This document shows positions 28,735 to 36,602 of a DNA stretch of 64,000 nt, piece by piece. Position 1 is the stretch's first letter. Each line of letters starts with the position of its first letter. A program made the translations under genes and the position numbers. This DNA comes from Paenibacillus algorifonticola (GTDB lineage Bacteria > Bacillota > Bacilli > Paenibacillales > Paenibacillaceae), in assembly GCF_000971975.1 (NCBI RefSeq), contig NZ_LAQO01000002.1, forward strand, positions 248,001 through 312,000, read 5' to 3'. A model generated the notes under the pieces. The model searched no databases and was not told where the DNA came from. It saw only the letters and a program-made list of their open reading frames with translations.

Positions 28735-28944
28735 ATGCTATACCCTTCTATTGATGAAATGGTTAAGAAAGTCGACAGCAAATACTCGCTAGTCGTTGCA
28801 GCATCCAGACGCGCGCGCATGCTGCGCAATGGTGAAAAATCCGAGCTGAAATCGCCAAAATCGGCGAAATTTGTCGGTGTAGCGCTTGAAGAGATTTACG
28901 GCGATATCGTTGTCGTAGAATCGAAAGAACCGATCGACGAGTAG
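28735..28944 (+). CDS. rpoZ: RNA polymerase omega subunit
   Basis: The 69-residue product begins MLYPSIDEMVKKVDSKYSLVVAASRRARML, a good match to the omega subunit, which aids assembly of the beta' subunit. The start has a GAGGAG site. A terminator follows, whereas in B. subtilis coaBC follows directly; here coaBC is 14 kb away. Confidence 0.97.
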   Translation: MLYPSIDEMVKKVDSKYSLVVAASRRARMLRNGEKSELKSPKSAKFVGVALEEIYGDIVVVESKEPIDE

Positions 28945-28967
28945 CATTAGGCTGCTGAATAACTGTG

Positions 28968-28997
28968 CAACCGTCATTTATGACGGTTGTTTTTTTG
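28968..28997 (+). terminator. Terminator of the rpoZ operon
   Basis: CAACCGTCA pairs with TGACGGTTG around TTTA, followed by seven T. Confidence 0.9.
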
Positions 28998-28999
28998 TT

Positions 29000-29460
29000 T
29001 AGGAGACTAGGGTGTGCATGCAAACCAAGATTGGGCCGCTACTCCTTACTCAGCACTTATTTGAAACCAATCTCATCTGATGGTTCAAGGCTTAAGGAAG
29101 CTCTGCATGCGAGTGCTGCAGGGACCACACAGCTCGGGACACGCTACCTCCTTTTTTGAAGGACTGAGGTTCCGCTATTTTGGCTTTTTAGACGATTTCA
29201 GGCCGTAAGCGGACAGGAAAGCCGTTATTGCCCTCGTCATCCTATTAAAATACCGTTTGGCAGCGCATTAGCGTCTCCTGAGTCCGCAGCTTCTGCCATA
29301 ACGCGTGATTCGGTTGAAATAGCGGCCGCTGTGTCCGCCAAAAGTCCATGCACAAGGCTGCCTTTCCGGACGTAGTTCCTATTCATGTTTGAAGCTAAAT
29401 TCAATCAGGATCAGCATCTGGCTTGTTTGCGTTTGCATACACGCCCTAGAGTGAGTAATG
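29000..29460. other. Non-coding stretch with interleaved inverted repeats
   Basis: No credible gene is found here. Short complementary segments are spread over it: CCGCTATTTT (29172) with AAATAGCGG (29317), GCGGACA (29209) with TGTCCGC (29332), and GGACTGAG (29161) with CTGAGTCC (about 29278). This suggests a repeat-derived or structured sequence. It ends at an orphan terminator (29461). Confidence 0.4.
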
Positions 29461-29490
29461 GACCATCCTTCGTGCAGGATGGTCTTTTTT
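29461..29490 (+). terminator. Orphan intrinsic terminator
   Basis: GACCATCCT pairs with AGGATGGTC, followed by six T. The nearest upstream gene on this strand already has its own terminator 470 bases earlier. Confidence 0.8.
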
Positions 29491-29619
29491 CTATGTGAGA
29501 GGTTATTCGTGATCTACAAGGTCTTGCTGAAAACGGCGCAGGCTGCATGATTCGGGCGTAAATGCGAAGCTCCAACCATCCCAGCTGTGAGGGGCTTAGC
29601 ATGTGAAAATCATGTTGTT

Positions 29620-29648
29620 TTTACTTTGTATAAATACTTGACTATAAA
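29620..29648 (+). promoter_or_regulatory. Candidate promoter of the rhamnose operon
   Basis: TTTACT and TATAAA are separated by 17 bases, about 95 bases before the first gene. Confidence 0.45.
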
Positions 29649-29650
29649 TC

Positions 29651-29721
29651 TTTGTTTTTGTTTGAAATTTGTGTATTCAAAGACAAACAAATATGTTAGT
29701 ATAAAAACAAGCAAAAACAAA
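29651..29721. promoter_or_regulatory. Inverted repeat, candidate DeoR-type operator of the rhamnose operon
   Basis: TTTGTTTTTGTTTG at 29651 and CAAGCAAAAACAAA at 29708 are complementary in 13 of 14 positions. ACAAATATG also occurs twice (29687, 29717). The operon encodes its own DeoR-family regulator, whose sites are usually such repeats near the promoter. Confidence 0.4.
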
Positions 29722-29743
29722 TATGATTTCGGAGGTTTGCAAA

Positions 29744-31813
29744 ATGGTACAATCTTTATGGAATGCCTCTCTTGCAGCAGAAGTTGAAGCAGGTTTGGGT
29801 GAACTCGTATACCGTTCTAATATTATTGGCGCTGATCGCCGTGTATGTAACTGGGGAGGCGGAAACACTTCCTCGAAAACAATCGTAAAGGATTTCCGCG
29901 GCCGCGATGTGGAAGTTATGTTCGTTAAAGGCAGCGGCTCCGACCTTGCGTCAATGAAGGCAGGCAATTTTACAGGCTTGCGCATGGAGGATATTCGTCC
30001 ATTGTTCGAACGTGCGGAAATGTCTGATGAAGATATGGTAGCGTATCTTGTGAACTGTATGATCGATTCTAAGCATCCGCGCGCTTCTATTGAAACGCTG
30101 CTGCATGCTTTCCTGCCGTTCAAGCACGTGGATCACACGCATCCGGATGCGATTATTAGCCTATGCTGCGCAGACAATGGCAAAGCGGTAGCGAAAGAAA
30201 TTTTCGGCGACCGTTTCGTCTGGGTTCCTTATGTGCGTCCTGGCTTTACTCTTTCCAAAATGATCGCGGAGGGCGTGCTTGCCAATCCGAAGGCTGAGCT
30301 TGTGCTTATGGAGAAGCACGGTCTGGTTACTTGGGGCGAGACTTCAGAGGAGTGCTACGCAAAAACAATTCAAATCATCAGCGAGGCGGAGGCTTACATT
30401 GAAGCTCGCGTTGATGAAGCGAAGCTGTTTGGCGGCGTGAAGCATGAGGCGCTGGCGGCTGACGTTCGCAGAAGCATCGCCGCACAAGTGATGCCGACGA
30501 TTCGCGGCGCAGTGAGCGACGAGAAAAAAATGATTTTGACATTCGATGACGAATCCGATGTGCTGCAATTTGTAGGCGGACACAACTCGGGCGTCGTTTC
30601 CCAGGTAGGCGCTGCTTGCCCGGATCACCTCGTTCATACGAAGGTCGTTCCACTGTTTGTGGATTGGACACCAAGCGCGGACGATGTAGAAGGTCTTAAA
30701 GCGAAGCTGAAAGAAAGCATTGCTGCCTATAAAGAGCAATACAAAGCGTATTTTGAACGCAACAAGCATGAAGGCGATGTGATGTTCGAGGCGGCTCCAC
30801 GCGTTATTTTGATTCCGGGCGTAGGCATGATCAATACCGGAAAAAGCTGGGCTAACTCCAAAGTTAGCGGCGCGCTTTACCATCGTGCGATTGCGGTTAT
30901 TAGAGGAGCGACAGCTCTGGGCGAGTTTGTATCGCTTAGCGAAAATGAATCCTACAACGTTGAATATTGGCCGCTTGAGCTTTACAAATTGTCGCTTGCT
31001 CCGGCAGAAACAGAATTTTCCCGTAAAGTGGCGTTTATAACAGGCGGTGCTGGCGGTATCGGCAGCGAAACAGCTCGTCGCCTCGTTTCTGAAGGCGCGC
31101 ATGTGGTGCTTGCGGACTTGAATCTTGAAGGCGCTGAGAAAGTAGCAGCCGAAATCAATGAGAAGTATGGCGAAAACCGGGCGATTGCCGTTAAAATGGA
31201 TGTAACGAGCGAAGAGCAGGTTGCTGCTGCTTACGCCGACACGGCGCTTGCTTATGGCGGCGTTGATATTATCGTCAACAATGCGGGCCTTGCTACATCG
31301 AGCCCATTTGACGAAACTTCGCTCAAGGAATGGAACCTGAACATGAACGTGCTTGGCACAGGCTATTTCCTTGTAGCCCGTGAAGCCTTCAAGCAAATGA
31401 AAACACAGGGCATCGGCGGCAACATGGTATTTATCGGCTCGAAAAACTCGGTATATGCAGGTAAAAATGCATCGGCTTACAGCTCTGTTAAAGCGCTTGA
31501 AGCTCATTTGGCCCGCTGTATCGCAGCTGAGGGCGGCGAATTTGGTATTCGCGTCAACACGGTACTTCCGGATGCTATTTTGCAAGGCTCGGCGATTTGG
31601 AACGGCAGCTGGCGCAATGAGCGCGCAGCAGCTTACGGTATTGAGCCGGATCAACTGGAAGAGTATTACCGCAAGCGTACGACGCTGCTGGTTAATATTT
31701 ATCCGCGTGATATTGCCGAAGGCATTGCTTTCTTTGCTTCATCGAAATCGGAGAAGACGACTGGCTGCATGCTGACGATTGACGGCGGCGTACCAGCAGC
31801 GTTTACCCGCTAA
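29744..31813 (+). CDS. rhaD: Bifunctional rhamnulose-1-phosphate aldolase / short-chain dehydrogenase
   Basis: The 689-residue fusion joins a class II aldolase domain (about 20-400; HTHPDAIIS, MEKHGLVTWGE) and a C-terminal SDR dehydrogenase (about 425-685; ITGGAGGIGSETARRL, NNAGLAT, catalytic YSSVK). The aldolase cleaves L-rhamnulose-1-phosphate to DHAP and L-lactaldehyde, and the dehydrogenase probably oxidises or reduces lactaldehyde. GGAGG lies 8 bases before the ATG. It is first in an operon with isomerase and kinase. The lutABC operon downstream could use the L-lactate formed. Confidence 0.95.
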   Translation: MVQSLWNASLAAEVEAGLGELVYRSNIIGADRRVCNWGGGNTSSKTIVKDFRGRDVEVMFVKGSGSDLASMKAGNFTGLRMEDIRPLFERAEMSDEDMVAYLVNCMIDSKHPRASIETLLHAFLPFKHVDHTHPDAIISLCCADNGKAVAKEIFGDRFVWVPYVRPGFTLSKMIAEGVLANPKAELVLMEKHGLVTWGETSEECYAKTIQIISEAEAYIEARVDEAKLFGGVKHEALAADVRRSIAAQVMPTIRGAVSDEKKMILTFDDESDVLQFVGGHNSGVVSQVGAACPDHLVHTKVVPLFVDWTPSADDVEGLKAKLKESIAAYKEQYKAYFERNKHEGDVMFEAAPRVILIPGVGMINTGKSWANSKVSGALYHRAIAVIRGATALGEFVSLSENESYNVEYWPLELYKLSLAPAETEFSRKVAFITGGAGGIGSETARRLVSEGAHVVLADLNLEGAEKVAAEINEKYGENRAIAVKMDVTSEEQVAAAYADTALAYGGVDIIVNNAGLATSSPFDETSLKEWNLNMNVLGTGYFLVAREAFKQMKTQGIGGNMVFIGSKNSVYAGKNASAYSSVKALEAHLARCIAAEGGEFGIRVNTVLPDAILQGSAIWNGSWRNERAAAYGIEPDQLEEYYRKRTTLLVNIYPRDIAEGIAFFASSKSEKTTGCMLTIDGGVPAAFTR

Positions 31814-31835
31814 ATTTATTAGGAGAGATGCGGAT

Positions 31836-32207
31836 ATGTATAAAGCTCAGGGAGAAAAGCATTGGTTTATACCAGACGGTTACATTCCAGAGACGAGCTC
31901 CGGCTCGCTGCCTAGCCATGAGTCCATCTGTGTACTGAATACATCGTCGGAAGAAGCATTGCTGCGGATTACGATCTTTTTCGAAGACCGCGACCCAATG
32001 ACCGATATTCTTGTCGTGATTCCTGCCAGACGTACGAAGCATGTCCGCACCAGCTCTTTAGGCAAAAACGGAGTGCCGATTCCAATCGGCGTTCCGTATG
32101 CCATCGAGCTGCAAAGCGACATTCCGGTCATTGTACAGTACAGCAGGCTGGATTCCACGCAAGCTGAAAATGCTTTAATGTCAACGTTGGGTTATCCCAT
32201 TAAATAA
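31836..32207 (+). CDS. ASRT-like (sensory rhodopsin transducer family) protein
   Basis: The 123-residue protein matches the Anabaena sensory rhodopsin transducer family (WFIPDGYIPETSSG, DILVVIPARRTKHVRT, PVIVQYSRLDSTQ). The family is a small beta-sandwich; outside cyanobacteria it appears beside sugar catabolic genes, and a sugar-binding role has been proposed. No rhodopsin is nearby. The start has TAGGAGAG. Position between rhaD and rhaI, 22 and 33 bases from its neighbours, argues for a rhamnose-linked role, perhaps as a mutarotase-like or sensing protein (inference). Confidence 0.85.
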   Translation: MYKAQGEKHWFIPDGYIPETSSGSLPSHESICVLNTSSEEALLRITIFFEDRDPMTDILVVIPARRTKHVRTSSLGKNGVPIPIGVPYAIELQSDIPVIVQYSRLDSTQAENALMSTLGYPIK

Positions 32208-32240
32208 TATAATATTTTATAGTGGAAAGGGTGTTTGAAC

Positions 32241-33461
32241 ATGTCCGATCGCGCGTATCAGCTATTGGAAGAACAGCAGAAGGCCAGAGGTATTAATCTG
32301 GATGCCGTCAAAGAGCAATTGAAAACGCTTAAAATTGAAACGCCTTCATGGGGCTATGGCGATTCAGGTACGCGCTTCAAGGTTTATCAGAAGGAAGGCG
32401 TTCCACGCACGCCGTTTGAGAAAATCGAAGATGCAGCACAGGTACACCGTTATACGGGCCTGGCGCCATCGGTTGCGATTCATATTCCTTGGGACAAAGT
32501 CGACGATTATGGCAAGCTGAGAAGCCATGCGGAAAGCCTCGGCCTCAAGATCGGTGCGGTTAATCCGAATTTATTTCAGGAAGATGAATATATGCTCGGC
32601 AGCGTAACGAATGCGAATGAGAAAATTCGCCGCAAAGCGACGGATCATTTGCTGGAATGTGTGCAAATCGCTAAAGAAACAGGCTCGCGCGATATTAGCC
32701 TCTGGTTTGCAGACGGCACAAACTATCCGGGCCAAGGTGATATTCGCAAGCGTAAAGCTTGGATGCAGGAATCGCTTTCTGAAATGTACCGTGCACTTGA
32801 TCCTCATATGCGGATGCTGATTGAATATAAATGCTTTGAGCCTGCTTTCTATCACACCGATCTCGCAGATTGGGGCATGTCGTATAATTTGGCGATGAAG
32901 CTTGGACCGCAGGCAGAAGTGCTTGTGGATACCGGGCATCATCTGCAGGGCGCAAACATTGAACATATCGTCGCTTACCTGATTGACGAGAAGCGTCTGG
33001 GCGGCTTCCACTTTAACAGCCGCAAATATGCGGATGATGATCTCATCGTAGGAACGACGAATCCTTATGAGCTGTTCCTGATTTTCTATCAAATTTTGCT
33101 AGCTAGCAAAGATAATGATGAGGCGATTCGCAACAATGTTAGCAATATCGCCTATATGATTGACCAATCGCACAGCATTGAACAGAAAATTCCAGCGATG
33201 CTGCGTTCGGTACTGAATGTACAGACGCAATTCGCGAAAGCGCTGCTGATCAATCATGATGAAGTAACAGATGCGCAAAACAGAGATGATGTACTTGGCG
33301 CTGAAGACGCGGTTCGCAAAGCGTTCGAATTCGACGTTACGCCGCTGCTGCACGCTGTTCGTCAAGAGCAAGGCTTGCCGCTAGATCCAATGCGCGCGTA
33401 TTTGGACAGCAGCTATGGCAAGGATATTCTAGCGAGAGGCAAGGGCGGTGCCAGCTGGTGA
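32241..33461 (+). CDS. rhaI: L-rhamnose isomerase
   Basis: The 406-residue TIM-barrel protein belongs to the RhaI (Pseudomonas stutzeri-like) rhamnose isomerase group rather than E. coli RhaA. Visible metal-site segments are IEYKCFEPAFYHTDLADWG, LVDTGHHLQGANIEH and GGFHFNSRKYADDDL. It converts L-rhamnose to L-rhamnulose. A TTG at 32235 is in frame, but the ATG at 32241 is better placed after GGAAAGGG. The stop overlaps the start of rhaB by four bases. Confidence 0.93.
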   Translation: MSDRAYQLLEEQQKARGINLDAVKEQLKTLKIETPSWGYGDSGTRFKVYQKEGVPRTPFEKIEDAAQVHRYTGLAPSVAIHIPWDKVDDYGKLRSHAESLGLKIGAVNPNLFQEDEYMLGSVTNANEKIRRKATDHLLECVQIAKETGSRDISLWFADGTNYPGQGDIRKRKAWMQESLSEMYRALDPHMRMLIEYKCFEPAFYHTDLADWGMSYNLAMKLGPQAEVLVDTGHHLQGANIEHIVAYLIDEKRLGGFHFNSRKYADDDLIVGTTNPYELFLIFYQILLASKDNDEAIRNNVSNIAYMIDQSHSIEQKIPAMLRSVLNVQTQFAKALLINHDEVTDAQNRDDVLGAEDAVRKAFEFDVTPLLHAVRQEQGLPLDPMRAYLDSSYGKDILARGKGGASW

Positions 33462-34924
33462 CCATTCTTGCTTACGATTTGGGGGCGAGCAGCGGAAGAG
33501 CGCTGCTTGGCCGCCTCGTTAACAACAAAATCGAAGTGGAAGAAATACATCGGTTCTCGAATGATCCGGTACAAGTGGGAGAGCGTCTGCATTGGGACGT
33601 TCTTCGCTTGTATTATGAGATTAAACAAGGCTTGGTCAAAGCCAAGCAATTGAAGGTAGAGCCGCAAAGCATCGGCATTGATACATGGGCTGTAGACTTT
33701 GGCCTTATTGGGAGCAGCGGCGAGCTGCTGGGAAATCCTTATCATTACCGCGACCGCCACACGGATGGTATGATGGAGAAGGTTTTTACGGCAATTCCGC
33801 AGACGGATATTTTCGAGCGGACGGGCATTCAGTTTTTAAGCTTTAATACGATATATCAGCTCGCTGCTTTGCAGCAAAATGGATCGCCGCTGCTGCGTGA
33901 TGCCCAGCATTTTCTCATGATTCCAGATTTGCTGCGGTATTATTTGACGGGCGATATGCTTAATGAGTTTTCCAATGCGACAACAACTCAGATGTTTAAT
34001 CCGCTAACAGGAGATTGGGACGGAGAACTGATTGAACGTCTTGGATTGAATCGCAGCATGTTTGGGCAGGTCGTTCAGCCGGGAGCGGATGCTGGGCGTA
34101 TTCGTCCTTCCGTAAGCGCCGAGCTTGGCGTTGGAAATATTCCGGTTATCGCCGTTGCCGAGCATGATACAGGATCTGCGGTTGCGGCTGTGCCTGCGCT
34201 TCAGCGTCCATTCGCATATTTGAGCTGCGGCACCTGGTCGCTGATGGGAACAGAAGTAGAGCGTCCCGTCATTAATGAGACAGCCTACCGCTTGAACTTT
34301 ACGAATGAAGGTGGCGTAGACGGTACGTACCGCCTGCTCAAAAACATTATGGGCCTCTGGATCGTCCAGGAGCTGAAGCGCGAATGGGATCAAGCGGGGC
34401 GCGGCCAATCCTTTGCTGAGCTTGTAAAGCTGGCGGGAGAAGCGAAGCCTTTCACTGCTTTTATCGATCCTGATGCAGCGGTATTTTTGCCCCCAGGCGG
34501 CATGGAGGCGCGCATTCGTGCCTATTGCGAGCAGACGGGGCAGCAGCTTGATCGCAGCCCTGGTGCAATTGTGCGTTGTGTATTGGAGAGCCTCGCGTTA
34601 AAATATCGTTATGTGCTGGAATTAACAGAGCAGCTTTCCGAGCAGCAGTTCAACGGTCTGCATATGGTAGGCGGCGGCATTCAGAATAAGCTTCTCTGCC
34701 AGTGGACGGCTAATGCGATCGGCAAGCCGGTATGGGCCGGCCCGGTTGAAGGCAGCGCAATCGGCAATATGATTGTGCAATGGATTGCCCGCGGCGAGCT
34801 AGCTGATATTTGGGAAGCGCGTAAAGTGATTCGGGATTCCTTCGAGGTTGAGCATTATGAGCCTGCGGAGCAGCAAGCATGGCAGGATGCTTACGGCCGA
34901 TTTACACAGGTGACGGGGCTGTAG
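33458..34924 (+). CDS. rhaB: Rhamnulokinase
   Basis: The 488-residue FGGY-type kinase begins with GTG, with GTGA overlap to the isomerase stop. It shows the ATP-binding start AYDLGASSGRALLG, IDTWAVDFGLIG and the C-terminal HMVGGGIQNKLLCQWTANA. It phosphorylates L-rhamnulose at C1, giving the substrate of RhaD. Overlap implies translational coupling. Confidence 0.95.
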   Translation: MTILAYDLGASSGRALLGRLVNNKIEVEEIHRFSNDPVQVGERLHWDVLRLYYEIKQGLVKAKQLKVEPQSIGIDTWAVDFGLIGSSGELLGNPYHYRDRHTDGMMEKVFTAIPQTDIFERTGIQFLSFNTIYQLAALQQNGSPLLRDAQHFLMIPDLLRYYLTGDMLNEFSNATTTQMFNPLTGDWDGELIERLGLNRSMFGQVVQPGADAGRIRPSVSAELGVGNIPVIAVAEHDTGSAVAAVPALQRPFAYLSCGTWSLMGTEVERPVINETAYRLNFTNEGGVDGTYRLLKNIMGLWIVQELKREWDQAGRGQSFAELVKLAGEAKPFTAFIDPDAAVFLPPGGMEARIRAYCEQTGQQLDRSPGAIVRCVLESLALKYRYVLELTEQLSEQQFNGLHMVGGGIQNKLLCQWTANAIGKPVWAGPVEGSAIGNMIVQWIARGELADIWEARKVIRDSFEVEHYEPAEQQAWQDAYGRFTQVTGL

Positions 34925-34952
34925 TTTTTTTGGAAAGAAAGGAGGGCGGCTG

Positions 34953-35711
34953 ATGCTGGTTGCGGAGCGTTATGAAAAAATCGTACAGCTGGTGAATGAC
35001 AGAGGCAGTATAAGAGTGTCCGAGCTCAGCGAGCTATGCGGCGTAACGGAAGAAACGATACGGCGCGATTTGGATCGCTTGGAGCAGGCAGGCAAGCTGC
35101 GGCGTTCGCACGGCGGCGCGGTGAACGTGAAGGATCAGCAGCCGGAGACGCCCTTTACCGAGCGGGAAATTACCCATGCGGAGGAAAAACGGCAAATTGC
35201 GCAGGAAGCGATTAAGCTTATTAAGCCGAAGGACAGGATTGTACTGGATGCCAGTACGACGGCCTGGTACATGGCTTCGCATTTGCCTGATATACCGCTC
35301 ACGGTATTGACCAATTCCATTAAGGTCGCGCTGGAGCTAAGCACGAAGGAGAAGATTGAGGTGATCTCCACAGGCGGGCTGCTCGCTTCGCGCTCGCTGT
35401 CCTACGTTGGGCCGCTCGCGGAACGCTCGCTTGATGCGTATTATGTTGATAAGCTGTTTTTATCGTGCAAGGGCGTACATTTGGAGCGGGGAATTAGCGA
35501 GTCAAGCGAGCTGCAGGCACGTATTAAGCTGAAAATGATCGGCATTGCCGATCAGGTCGTACTGCTGGCTGATTCCAGCAAGTTCGGCGTACAAGCTTTT
35601 ACGCAGGTAGCAGAGCTTAATGACGTCCATTCCATTATTACGGACAAACGGATTGGTGCGGACACCGTTGCCGAGCTGAAAGCAAGGTCAATGGATTTGA
35701 CGATTGTGTAA
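34953..35711 (+). CDS. rhaR: DeoR/GlpR-family regulator of the rhamnose operon
   Basis: The 252-residue protein has an N-terminal DeoR helix-turn-helix (VSELSELCGVTEETIRRDL) with the signature RSHGGAV, and a C-terminal sugar-phosphate-sensing domain (LDASTTAWYMASHLPD, ADSSKFG). It is last in the operon and likely represses it until a rhamnose intermediate appears. No rhamnose transporter gene or mutarotase rhaM is found in this operon, so uptake is encoded elsewhere. Confidence 0.9.
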   Translation: MLVAERYEKIVQLVNDRGSIRVSELSELCGVTEETIRRDLDRLEQAGKLRRSHGGAVNVKDQQPETPFTEREITHAEEKRQIAQEAIKLIKPKDRIVLDASTTAWYMASHLPDIPLTVLTNSIKVALELSTKEKIEVISTGGLLASRSLSYVGPLAERSLDAYYVDKLFLSCKGVHLERGISESSELQARIKLKMIGIADQVVLLADSSKFGVQAFTQVAELNDVHSIITDKRIGADTVAELKARSMDLTIV

Positions 35712-35723
35712 GGTGGCATTCTA

Positions 35724-35804
35724 GCGAGCGGGATTTGTCAAAAGGTTGGTGGGAAGTGTTTGCAGCATGCGGTTACTTTCCAGCCGATTTGCAGTCCCGC
35801 TTGC
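35724..35804 (+). repeat. Imperfect palindrome after the rhamnose operon
   Basis: GCGAGCGGGA at 35724 pairs with TCCCGCTTGC at 35795 (one G-U pair), and inside it GGAAGT pairs with ACTTTCC. The T-run is poor, so it may be a terminator or a repeat. It faintly resembles the palindromes at 7453 and 40184 (AAAAGGTTGG). Confidence 0.45.
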
Positions 35805-35805
35805 T

Positions 35806-35836
35806 TTGTCCAACTTGTCTGACAACCTGATATTAT
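35806..35836 (+). promoter_or_regulatory. Candidate lut promoter with overlapping LutR operator
   Basis: TTGTCTGACAA (35815-35825) is a palindrome of the kind bound by FadR-subfamily regulators of lactate genes. It lies between a TTGTCC box (35806) and TATTAT (35831), 19 bases apart, so a bound regulator would block transcription. Confidence 0.5.
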
Positions 35837-35873
35837 ACATTTGTTATTCATCAGAGCAAAAGAGGTGCTAAAG

Positions 35874-36602
35874 GTGAAAGTATCCTTATTTATTACATGT
35901 TTAAGTGACGCGATGTATCCTAGAGTCGGTGAAGCGATGGTACGGCTGCTGGCGAAATGCGGCGTACGGCTCGATTTTCCAACGGTTCAAACATGCTGCG
36001 GCCAGCCTGCCTTCAACAGCGGCTATTGGAAGGAAGCGCGGGAATCAGCGAAGACGATTTTGGACGCTTTTGAGGACAGCGATTTTGTCATTTCGCCTTC
36101 CGGCTCCTGCACAGGAATGATTCATCATTATCCGAAGCTGTTTGAAAATGATCCCGTTATGCTCGCACGAGCAAATAAGCTCCAGCAGAAGTCTTATGAA
36201 TTCACCCAGTTCCTCGTACAGGTGCTTGGGGTGAAGGATGTAGGTGCGGTGTACCCGCACAAGGTGACCTATCACCCATCCTGCCACGGCAGTCGCCTGC
36301 TTGGCATCAAGGAAGAGCCACTTGAGCTGATGCGGCACGTCAAAGGAATGGAGCTTGTGCCGCTGCCTTTTGCAGAGGACTGCTGCGGGTTCGGCGGAAC
36401 GTTCGCCGTCAAGATGGCGGACATATCTGGCGCAATGGTGACGGAGAAGGCGGACCATGTGCTGGAGACGGAAGCAGAGGTGCTAGTCGGTCTTGATCTC
36501 GCCTGCCTGATGAATATCGCCGGAAATTTGCGCTACCGCAACGAACCGGTGAAAGTGATGCATTTGGCTGAGCTATTGTATGAAGGGGTGAAGCAGGCAT
36601 GA
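35874..36602 (+). CDS. lutA: Lactate oxidation protein LutA (Fe-S subunit)
   Basis: The 242-residue protein has two CCG domains (CCGQPAFNSGYW and CCGFGGTF, plus SPSGSCTGMIHHY and HPSCHGSR), which bind a Fe-S cluster as in GlpC/HdrB-type proteins. LutABC oxidises L-lactate to pyruvate and is needed for growth on lactate in B. subtilis. The start is taken at GTG 35874 after AGAGGTG; the open frame begins 11 codons earlier. The stop overlaps the lutB ATG. Confidence 0.95.
   Translation: MKVSLFITCLSDAMYPRVGEAMVRLLAKCGVRLDFPTVQTCCGQPAFNSGYWKEARESAKTILDAFEDSDFVISPSGSCTGMIHHYPKLFENDPVMLARANKLQQKSYEFTQFLVQVLGVKDVGAVYPHKVTYHPSCHGSRLLGIKEEPLELMRHVKGMELVPLPFAEDCCGFGGTFAVKMADISGAMVTEKADHVLETEAEVLVGLDLACLMNIAGNLRYRNEPVKVMHLAELLYEGVKQA

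Noticed and set aside
30344..31654. 436-codon antisense open frame across rhaD
   Set aside because: The sense strand encodes a well-recognised two-domain enzyme; the antisense product has no known domain.
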